10,765 nucleotides of DNA from Lachnospiraceae bacterium UBA4316 (GTDB taxonomy: Bacteria; Bacillota; Clostridia; Lachnospirales; Lachnospiraceae): contig DGUG01000108.1 of assembly GCA_002394535.1 (NCBI GenBank), positions 4,955 to 15,719 of the forward strand. Direction: 5' to 3'. The notes below the pieces were generated by a model, which saw only the letters and a list, made by a program, of their open reading frames with translations, ran no database searches and had not been told where the DNA came from. Position numbers and translations under genes: made by a program. Positions 6,851 through 10,765 of the stretch are shown here, in pieces; position 1 is the first letter of the stretch; every line of letters begins with the position of its first letter.

Positions 6851-6950
6851 TTTCTCTTTCGCAATCCTCCACATATTTTCTGTTGTCACCCTCACGGATC
6901 AATTCTTCGTCTCTCCATTCGCTCCAGGAGCGGTCTTCTGTGTTATTCAT
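6843..6950 (-). CDS. 35-residue charged microprotein overlapping the MBL gene
   Basis: ATG at 6950 opens a 35-codon frame ending with TGA at 6843, so its last eight bases overlap the MBL start (AATGACTGA). AAAGG sits eight bases upstream. The product (begins MNNTEDRSWSEWRDEE, ends ERENDE-type acidic residues ...CEREND) is highly charged, with Trp 9 and 12 and no hydrophobic segment. I do not recognise it. Its existence explains why the MBL gene lacks a well-placed ribosome binding site: ribosomes finishing this frame could restart on the overlapping ATG. It may be a functional peptide or mainly a coupling leader. Confidence 0.55.
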   Translation of the reverse strand: MNNTEDRSWSEWRDEELIREGDNRKYVEDCEREND

Positions 6951-7003
6951 TGGATTGACCTTTCCGCAAATATTGCTTATAATAAAAATAATTCTTGAAG
7001 TTT

Positions 7004-7048
7004 TTCGGAATTTTTCCGAAGATCGGGCGCACTGGCAGGTGCGCTTTT
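7004..7048 (+). terminator. Two hairpins in the 6951-7049 gap; rho-independent shape only on plus strand
   Basis: GCGCAC (7027-7032) and GTGCGC (7039-7044) form a stem with a six-base loop followed on the plus strand by TTTTCTT, the form of a rho-independent terminator. Just left of it TTCGGAA-TTT-TTCCGAA (7004-7020) forms a second stem. In the leftward (operon) direction the GC stem has no U-tract. The first would therefore stop plus-strand antisense transcripts, or in the operon direction serve as an RNA structure between genes. No plus-strand gene precedes it. Confidence 0.45.
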
Positions 7049-7049
7049 C

Positions 7050-7247
7050 TTATGCCTTTTTTCCGAGCGCCTTTTCCATGTACATGGCTCCGTACCGGAA
7101 ACACCATTCCATGAACTCATAACAGTCTTCGGGAATCTTGCAGCCGCTTGCGCTCTCGATCTGTTTGATCAGTTTGTATCTGTTCAGCTGCCAGAGCGTG
7201 TCTGTGATGTTGACTACGTTCTCGACCCTTCTGTCGTCTGTCATCAT
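7050..7247 (-). CDS. Small phage protein, function unknown
   Basis: A 65-residue soluble protein with no family that I recognise. It is predicted mostly helical, with two cysteines (in ASGCKIPEDCYEF) and an aromatic-rich C-terminal half (EFMEWCFRYGAMYMEKAL). I choose the first of two adjacent ATGs at 7247 because TAGGAGGA lies six bases upstream; a longer frame from 7271 would bypass that site. The ribosome binding site overlaps the stop of the 31-residue membrane peptide gene, so the two are probably co-translated. Confidence 0.75.
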   Translation of the reverse strand: MMTDDRRVENVVNITDTLWQLNRYKLIKQIESASGCKIPEDCYEFMEWCFRYGAMYMEKALGKKA

Positions 7248-7257
7248 GTCGGTCCTC

Positions 7258-7353
7258 CTAACTTGCTGCAACGGCGATTACAATGCCGAGAAATATTGCG
7301 GTCATGAGGATCTCAACAAGGATCACTCCTGCGATTCTTCCAATCTTTGCCAT
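7258..7353 (-). CDS. 31-residue single-pass membrane peptide
   Basis: A very small gene with strong signals: AAGGAGGA six bases before an ATG whose first base pair overlaps the previous stop (TAATG), and a TAG stop lying inside the ribosome binding site of the next gene. The peptide has a short basic N-terminus (MAKIGRIAG) and then an almost unbroken hydrophobic run (VILVEILMTAIFLGIVIAVA) with one internal glutamate at position 14, so a single membrane helix with the basic end in the cytoplasm is expected. Holins are usually longer and sit with lysis genes; here it is inside an early replication operon, so a membrane-active regulator, superinfection factor or toxin-like peptide is possible. 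Function is unknown. Confidence 0.65.
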   Translation of the reverse strand: MAKIGRIAGVILVEILMTAIFLGIVIAVAAS

Positions 7354-7547
7354 TACTGGTCCTCCTTTTCTGTTCTCAGTTCGAACTTGATTGATTCTTC
7401 AGTTCCGTGTGTCATGTAACCGATCAGGTTCATGATGTCGTCGAAATCTCTGAATTCGAATTTTCTCGAGACCTCAATCTTTCGCAGCTCGTTGTCGACT
7501 TTCGCGTAATCATTCGTGTAGACTCTTAAAGTGTATTTCAGATTCAT
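7353..7547 (-). CDS. Small phage protein, function unknown
   Basis: A 64-residue soluble protein starting MNLKYTLRVY. Beta-strands at both ends (LKYTLRVYT, IKFELRTEK) flank a helical middle (FRDFDDIMNLIGYM); the layout suggests a small alpha/beta fold. I do not recognise a family. AAAGGAG lies five bases upstream of the ATG at 7547, which I prefer to the in-frame ATG at 7592 because the latter lies inside the preceding gene and lacks such a site. Its TAA overlaps the membrane-peptide start. Confidence 0.75.
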   Translation of the reverse strand: MNLKYTLRVYTNDYAKVDNELRKIEVSRKFEFRDFDDIMNLIGYMTHGTEESIKFELRTEKEDQ

Positions 7548-7548
7548 T

Positions 7549-7761
7549 TCATCTCCTTTCTGCCGGCCATATGTTTTCCAGCACTGCATCAAAATCTTCT
7601 GTCAGCTGTACGTACTTGCCTTCCTTGTAGGCGTTATCGAGCTTCTGATCCACCTCTTCCAGTGCATCAATCGCATCTGACACGTAATCAGCAAGCTCCT
7701 TGTCTTCGCAGTGTCTCAGGACAGCCCTCCTGAGACCATCGATGATTCCGTCAATGGGCAT
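7549..7761 (-). CDS. Small acidic helical phage protein, function unknown
   Basis: A 70-residue, acidic, mainly helical protein. Residues 8-45 carry a heptad-like pattern (ELADYVSDAIDALEEVDQKL) suggesting a helical bundle or dimer. No motif or family is recognised. AAAGGAGG lies nine bases before the ATG and overlaps the end of the HTH gene at 7768-7962. Its stop is one base from the next ATG, so translation is likely coupled. Confidence 0.75.
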   Translation of the reverse strand: MPIDGIIDGLRRAVLRHCEDKELADYVSDAIDALEEVDQKLDNAYKEGKYVQLTEDFDAVLENIWPAERR

Positions 7762-7767
7762 ATTGAT

Positions 7768-7962
7768 TTACCTCCTTTCTGTAATTGCGTTATCTCTGAT
7801 CAGCTGGACTGTCTCGTTTCTTTCCTTTGCGGACCACTCAACGTTGTTGAGCATTATCGACAGCTCCTGCTTACTGATGCCTTTAAGCTCTGCGAGTCTT
7901 GTCATACTCATCCCGCACCGGGCAAGTTCCGACTTGACTGCAGCGTTCTTCACATATGTCAC
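7768..7962 (-). CDS. Small HTH DNA-binding protein (GTG start)
   Basis: A 64-residue protein whose middle, residues 19-40 (SMTRLAELKGISKQELSIML), fits an XRE/Cro-like helix-turn-helix, followed by a helical tail. It starts with GTG at 7962, seven bases after GGAGG; the GTG overlaps the TAG stop of the upstream gene (TAGTG), and no better start exists nearby. As the second gene after the leftward promoter it is well placed to be an early regulator, perhaps acting on the palindrome at 8508-8527, though that link is inference. It is shorter than the HTH proteins at 148-372 and 607-807 and does not share their C-terminal pattern. Confidence 0.8.
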   Translation of the reverse strand: MTYVKNAAVKSELARCGMSMTRLAELKGISKQELSIMLNNVEWSAKERNETVQLIRDNAITERR

Positions 7963-8348
7963 TATTTCGCCTCCTTTCTTTGATCCTGCTGTTCAATGTA
8001 GAAAATGTCACAGACAGCACCGTCAAGGCTGACCTTCACCTTATCGCCCGCTCTTGTGCAGTAACCGTATTTCTTTCGCTTGTCAGCGACACCGAAGCGG
8101 TTCATTTCACGTTTGCAGTAATCGCACTCTTTGCAGGTGTGTCCGCACCCTTCGATGTGCTTTGCTTCTGCAATGGTCTCAGGAGCGAGATCTACCATCT
8201 TGATATAGATCAGGAATTTTTCTCCTGCTCTCTCAAACCAAGGATTGAACGGCTTGTGTCTCTGCATCTCATAATTGAACTTGTCAACTGCTTCCTGGAA
8301 CGTGTCTCCTTCACAGAGGATGCACTGTACATACTTTTGTTCTTTCAT
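7962..8348 (-). CDS. Cys-rich probable zinc-binding phage protein
   Basis: A 128-residue protein, first gene of the leftward operon. A cluster of potential metal ligands, CGHTCKECDYC (residues 68-78) with Cys 97 in the KYGYC segment, resembles zinc-ribbon-like modules seen in small phage proteins. The N-terminal part (IYIKMVDLAPETIAEAKHIE region and before) is alpha/beta; the C-terminus (VKVSLDGAVCDIFYIE) is beta-rich and ends in a charged tail. GGAGG lies six bases before the ATG. No enzymatic motif is visible. Being first in the operon, its expression would depend directly on the hairpin in the leader at 8361-8395. Exact family and function are unknown. Confidence 0.8.
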   Translation of the reverse strand: MKEQKYVQCILCEGDTFQEAVDKFNYEMQRHKPFNPWFERAGEKFLIYIKMVDLAPETIAEAKHIEGCGHTCKECDYCKREMNRFGVADKRKKYGYCTRAGDKVKVSLDGAVCDIFYIEQQDQRKEAK

Positions 8349-8360
8349 AGGGGACCTCCG

Positions 8361-8395
8361 AAAATAAAAAAATGGACCTACCTATTGTAAGTCCA
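8361..8395 (-). terminator. Terminator-like hairpin in the leader of the leftward operon
   Basis: On the minus strand TGGACTTAC, loop AATAG, GTAGGTCCA forms a nine-pair stem with one G-U pair (8373-8395), followed by seven U, one A and four U (8361-8372). This is a good rho-independent shape, but it lies only 13 bases before the first start codon of the operon and downstream of the predicted promoter. It therefore looks like an attenuator in the leader rather than an end-of-gene terminator; no minus-strand gene lies upstream within 850 bases. AGGTCC occurs both in the 3' arm and again overlapping the GGAGG ribosome binding site, so the 5' arm could pair with either. Confidence 0.6.
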
Positions 8396-8406
8396 ATAAA
8401 TTCCTT

Positions 8407-8435
8407 TTGATAGTGCTCAACCGCAGTCATTGCAA
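8407..8435 (-). promoter_or_regulatory. Predicted leftward promoter of the replication operon
   Basis: On the minus strand TTGCAA (8430-8435) and TATCAA (8407-8412) are 17 bases apart, with 4/6 matches at each box. Transcription would begin near 8400, at the base of the leader hairpin and about 50 bases before the first ATG. The -35 region carries TTGCAAC, the core of the operator-like palindrome at 8508-8527. The match is moderate; an activator may be needed. Confidence 0.4.
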
Positions 8436-8505
8436 CGGTTTCGCAACTATACCGCCTCTTATGATTTTAGGAATAGTTGGCTTACACCCTTATAGTAGCA
8501 CTGTC

Positions 8506-8534
8506 TTGACATTGTTGCAACAGTGTCATAACAT
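8506..8534 (+). promoter_or_regulatory. Predicted rightward promoter
   Basis: TTGACA (8506-8511) is a perfect -35 box; 17 bases on is TAACAT (8529-8534), a 4/6 -10 box. It precedes the plus-strand gene at 8571 by a short leader with GGAGG. The -35 box and spacer are overlapped by the palindrome at 8508-8527. Confidence 0.5.
8508..8527. promoter_or_regulatory. Operator-like near-perfect palindrome
   Basis: GACATTGTTG and CAACAGTGTC are reverse complements except at one position, giving a 20-bp dyad centred on GTTGCAAC. It covers most of the -35 box and the spacer of the rightward promoter, the usual position for a repressor site. TTGCAAC recurs at 8430-8436 in the leftward -35 region and GCAAC again at 8445-8449, which may be weaker half-sites for the same protein. 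A repressor is not identified; HTH proteins in the window are candidates. Confidence 0.65.
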
Positions 8535-8570
8535 TTATATTGTACTAAAATCAATACGGAGGTAAATGAT

Positions 8571-9095
8571 ATGTCATTATTCAGCAAATTGTTCAAGCAG
8601 ACCGCTGACCCAGCACCGGAACCAGTCGCACCAGCGCCGGAACCGGTCCAGAAAAAGCAATACTATGATTTCATTATAAAAAGCGCAGACGAAACCACCG
8701 ACAAAGCACTCCAGAAATATCAGAAGTTCTGGACAGATCCTGAAGACAAATACGACGGCATGAAGCTGATGGAATTCAAAGAAGAAGGTTCTCCCGGAGA
8801 CAAGGTGTATCAGTATCCCCCACTCGATGTTGATGTGAAGCTCGAAGCGTTCATCGCTGATGAAGACGGTGCCGTCACAATAAAAGGATTTATCCTCGAC
8901 GGAGCAGATAAAGAAATCTATGTCGGTACTGCAGCCAAAACGAAGGCAAAGAAGATCCTCAGGATCCTGCAGAAGGAAGACCCGAGGATCACCGGTGAAC
9001 TGTACGGCGGTAAGTACTGGAAGATGGAAGATAGCGGTTATGTCGATAACCGATGGGAAGAAGATCTCACGGTTCGTGTATATTTTGAATGGTGA
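8571..9095 (+). CDS. Pro-rich-linker protein with HIRAN-like C-terminal part
   Basis: A 174-residue protein, the only sizeable gene on the plus strand. GGAGG lies eight bases before the ATG. Residues 1-10 (MSLFSKLFKQ) could form a short amphipathic helix; residues 12-26 contain a tandem PAPEPV linker encoded by two near-identical 18-base units (8610-8627, 8631-8648). Residues 75-150 (DKVYQYPPLDVDVKLEAF..., then DGADKEIYVGTAAKTKAKKIL and ITGELYGGKY) resemble the small HIRAN-type domains of Firmicutes proteins, where the VG-I and GGKY segments recur; HIRAN domains bind DNA ends in known cases. This resemblance is from memory and moderate. No HTH is present. Its own promoter, operator-like site and terminator make it an independent unit, like a moron or lysogeny gene. 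Alternative: an unrelated phage protein of unknown fold. Confidence 0.7.
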   Translation: MSLFSKLFKQTADPAPEPVAPAPEPVQKKQYYDFIIKSADETTDKALQKYQKFWTDPEDKYDGMKLMEFKEEGSPGDKVYQYPPLDVDVKLEAFIADEDGAVTIKGFILDGADKEIYVGTAAKTKAKKILRILQKEDPRITGELYGGKYWKMEDSGYVDNRWEEDLTVRVYFEW

Positions 9096-9129
9096 AATTA
9101 GTCTAGCAAACTCACAATTTCCACCACGC

Positions 9130-9160
9130 AAAAAGACCCGAGGTTTTATCCCCGGGCCTT
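9130..9160. terminator. Bidirectional terminator between convergent genes
   Basis: AAGACCCGAGG (9133-9143), loop TTTTAT, CCCCGGGCCTT (9150-9160) form an 11-position stem with two mismatches. Leftward, it is followed by TTTTT (9134-9130 on the minus strand), a proper U-tract that would end the tail gene transcript. Rightward, it is followed by the weaker CTTGTTAT and would end the 8571-9095 transcript. It sits between the two convergent stops. Confidence 0.75.
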
Positions 9161-9186
9161 CTTGTTATGTAAGAGGAGGTGATCCT

Positions 9187-9258
9187 ATGCAGACCGTCTC
9201 CGACCTGCCTATTCCGTTTAGCTTTACTGACTTAAAGGTCTATTTTAGTTGTTGCTGA
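9187..9258 (+). CDS. Possible 23-residue mini-ORF behind a perfect Shine-Dalgarno
   Basis: AAGAGGAGGTGATCC directly precedes ATG at 9187; GAGGAGGTGATCC matches the end of 16S rRNA almost completely, far stronger than any other site here. The frame encodes 23 residues (begins MQTVSDLPIPFSF, ends YFSCC) and stops inside the 3' end of the tail gene on the other strand. Short holin-like toxin genes in Firmicutes often carry such sites, but this product has no clear membrane helix, so it may be a truncated remnant at a recombination junction. No promoter is obvious, and the terminator just upstream would block readthrough from 8571-9095. Confidence 0.3.
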   Translation: MQTVSDLPIPFSFTDLKVYFSCC

Positions 9259-10765
9259 TGACTTCTTTGGTGCTGTAGTTTATACAAAGTGTTTCACGCT
9301 TACGCATGAATTTATCCATTGTTGCACCGACACGAATCAGTTTAATTAGTTTTGCAGTACCGTCTACAGTAAACACATTGAATAGGTCTTGCGTTTTAGT
9401 AAGGTTGGTTCTTGCGCAATCGCTGAATGTATTGCTTGTATTTGCACAGCTTATGATTATCTGAATCTGATTGGTGTGTTCTTTGACTACACCAATGAAA
9501 TCCTCGTGGGTGTGTCCACTTAACCAGCATACAAATTCGCCACCATTATTAATGAAAGTATCAACCGCAGTAAAGGCTGACTCTGGCATCCTCTCAAACT
9601 GTTCCCCTACTGGTGGAGTTTCAGCAGAATTGATGGTCGCTGTCAAACTGTTGAATGTGCAGTTAATGCCAGTAAGTCCAGTCTGTGCAGGATAATGTGT
9701 AACCGCTACTACTCTATATCCTGCTGTTTTCGCTCCGCTTAATACGCTTGCAAACCAATCTTCTTGCGTAGAATCATAATGAAGCGCATCAAGAACAATT
9801 AGTCTTACATTTGCTGTTGAATAATCCTTGTAGTAATAGCAAAGATTTGTTCCTGCCGATGTGACATCCCATTCCGATATATATGGAGCGAAGAACTTTT
9901 CATATACTTGCTGTGCTGTCGCATTGTATGGATGAGGCCAAGTGTCACCCTGAATCCAGCAATCGTGATTACCAATAACATTTAGTATTTCATCCCCACC
10001 AATAGCTGCGAATGGATTGTCCTGTCCAAAATAAGTTGAAGGCGAATCGCCAGTATGAAGAATGTCATGGATGTAGTTGGAATACCTATTATAAAAGTCA
10101 AGGACTCTTTGTATATTAGCGATGCTCCCATGTATGTCGGAGAAATGGATCAAATTAAGAAGATTTGTTCTGTTTTTTACAGATGTACTTGTATCGCCCT
10201 TGCTGACATTACTGGCGTTATCAAGCTTTTCCGTCATTTCAGTTATGTCGTTTAGTTCATTAATTCCCAACCGCTTGCCGAAAGACAGATAATTTAAACT
10301 CGCTTGCCGAATGATATACGCAGTAGAATAATATGCGCTACCACATTGTATTATTAAATATTTTGCATCTAATGGAGCTTTGATAACAACATTTTGAGCA
10401 TAGGCATCACACGCTCTGCTTAACAGTTTATAGTCAGCATCCAAGAATGCCCACGGGAGTGAATTGTACCCATCAGCAACATTGATGGTAAACTGTTCAT
10501 TTCCGTTTATGTCATTTAGCAGGATTGTATAGTGCGTTCCCACCACATTTAAAGGGGATACATCTATAACATCTCCTATAGATGGAGAAGCTAAATTAAT
10601 TGAGTTTGATAGCTTGAAACAATCTGTATAATCTCCGAGATATATCCGATTATTTATATCATTTTGAGTTGCAAGAGCCAGTTCAATATCTATAATCCCA
10701 ACGTATTCAACACTTACAGTTGACCCAAACGAAAGAATGGTGTTGTATGCGCCTGCTTTTATAAT
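9245..10765 (-). CDS. Tail-associated protein with metallophosphoesterase domain (5' end missing)
   Basis: An open frame of 506 codons plus stop that runs to the right edge without a start, so the gene is partial; the GTG at 10546 is internal. Residues 1-165 of the visible part are beta-rich and Asn/Ser-rich, as in phage tail or baseplate attachment proteins. A short helical linker follows (NELNDITEMTEKLDNASNVS). Residues 200-430 form a calcineurin-like phosphoesterase with all motifs: SDIHG (Asp 210, His 212), HTGD (Asp 240), GNHD (266-267), VTHYP (His 357) and GHTH (418-420). Such domains use two metals to cleave phosphomonoesters or diesters. On a tail it could act on teichoic acid, lipid or other surface phosphodiesters; this is inference. 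Single 60-base lines here have 30-40% GC against about 50% in the replication genes, suggesting separate origin. It ends at the bidirectional terminator. Confidence 0.85.
   Translation of the reverse strand: MIKAGAYNTILSFGSTVSVEYVGIIDIELALATQNDINNRIYLGDYTDCFKLSNSINLASPSIGDVIDVSPLNVVGTHYTILLNDINGNEQFTINVADGYNSLPWAFLDADYKLLSRACDAYAQNVVIKAPLDAKYLIIQCGSAYYSTAYIIRQASLNYLSFGKRLGINELNDITEMTEKLDNASNVSKGDTSTSVKNRTNLLNLIHFSDIHGSIANIQRVLDFYNRYSNYIHDILHTGDSPSTYFGQDNPFAAIGGDEILNVIGNHDCWIQGDTWPHPYNATAQQVYEKFFAPYISEWDVTSAGTNLCYYYKDYSTANVRLIVLDALHYDSTQEDWFASVLSGAKTAGYRVVAVTHYPAQTGLTGINCTFNSLTATINSAETPPVGEQFERMPESAFTAVDTFINNGGEFVCWLSGHTHEDFIGVVKEHTNQIQIIISCANTSNTFSDCARTNLTKTQDLFNVFTVDGTAKLIKLIRVGATMDKFMRKRETLCINYSTKEVISNN

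Noticed and set aside
6893..6895. GTG as the start of the MBL-fold gene
   Set aside because: No ribosome binding site precedes it, and the added 15 residues fall before the normal first strand of the fold. The ATG at 6850 fits the overlap with the 35-codon gene.
8577..9131. 184-codon minus-strand frame opposite the gene at 8571-9095
   Set aside because: It has an antisense composition (rich in Phe, Cys and Ile without domain pattern) and no ribosome binding site. The plus-strand frame has promoter, ribosome binding site and a believable protein.
10544..10546. GTG as the start of the phosphoesterase gene
   Set aside because: The frame continues open for 73 more codons to the window edge with tail-like sequence, and no ribosome binding site precedes this GTG, so it is an internal valine codon.
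1..10765. tRNA genes, CRISPR array, insertion sequence, integrase or attachment site
   Set aside because: I found no cloverleaf-like sequence, regularly spaced repeat-spacer array, transposase or recombinase motif. The GGTGGACA repeats are too short and irregularly spaced for CRISPR.

Overview
The window looks like part of a tailed bacteriophage or prophage genome from a Gram-positive host, probably a gut Clostridia-type Firmicute. The evidence is AGGAGG-type ribosome binding sites in front of most genes, a dense one-strand replication operon with overlapping starts and stops, B-family DNA polymerase, primase-helicase and DUF1351 genes, and the end of a tail-type protein carrying a phosphoesterase domain. 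No integrase, repressor cassette, tRNA, CRISPR array or insertion sequence is visible, so the window does not show whether the phage is temperate. Host and phage type are inferences from gene content.

Layout, right to left, since nearly everything is read from the minus strand. From 10765 to 9245 is the 3' part of a large tail-associated protein with a complete calcineurin-like metallophosphoesterase domain; it is open to the window edge and clearly more AT-rich than the rest. A bidirectional terminator (9130-9160) separates it from the only substantial plus-strand gene (8571-9095), a 174-residue protein with a Pro-rich linker and a HIRAN-like C-terminal part. The divergent control region 8349-8570 holds a promoter in each direction, a 20-bp near-perfect operator-like palindrome over the rightward promoter, and a terminator-like hairpin in the leader of the leftward operon.

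The leftward operon runs from 8348 to 1203. First come small genes: a Cys-rich probable zinc protein, a small HTH protein, three small proteins of unknown function, a 31-residue membrane peptide and a 35-residue peptide. Then come an MBL-fold hydrolase, a DUF1351 protein, an unknown 206-residue protein, a B-family DNA polymerase and a primase/SF3 helicase. Adjacent genes often overlap (TAGTG, TAATG, TGATG, ATGA), implying one co-translated replication unit.

Downstream of the helicase, 808-1202 has no gene but much structure: seven copies of GGTGGACA on both strands (complement TTGTCCACC, two mismatches from a DnaA box), A/T tracts, an 11-bp-arm perfect hairpin, a 16-bp palindrome and a 12-bp-arm inverted repeat. 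This is a good candidate for a replication origin. Beyond it are two related small XRE-type HTH genes flanking a Cys-rich small protein, and the first codons of another gene at the left edge.

The likely joint role is replication initiation and elongation (origin, primase-helicase, polymerase), with accessory recombination or nucleic-acid processing proteins (DUF1351, MBL), controlled by small HTH proteins and by the divergent control region.
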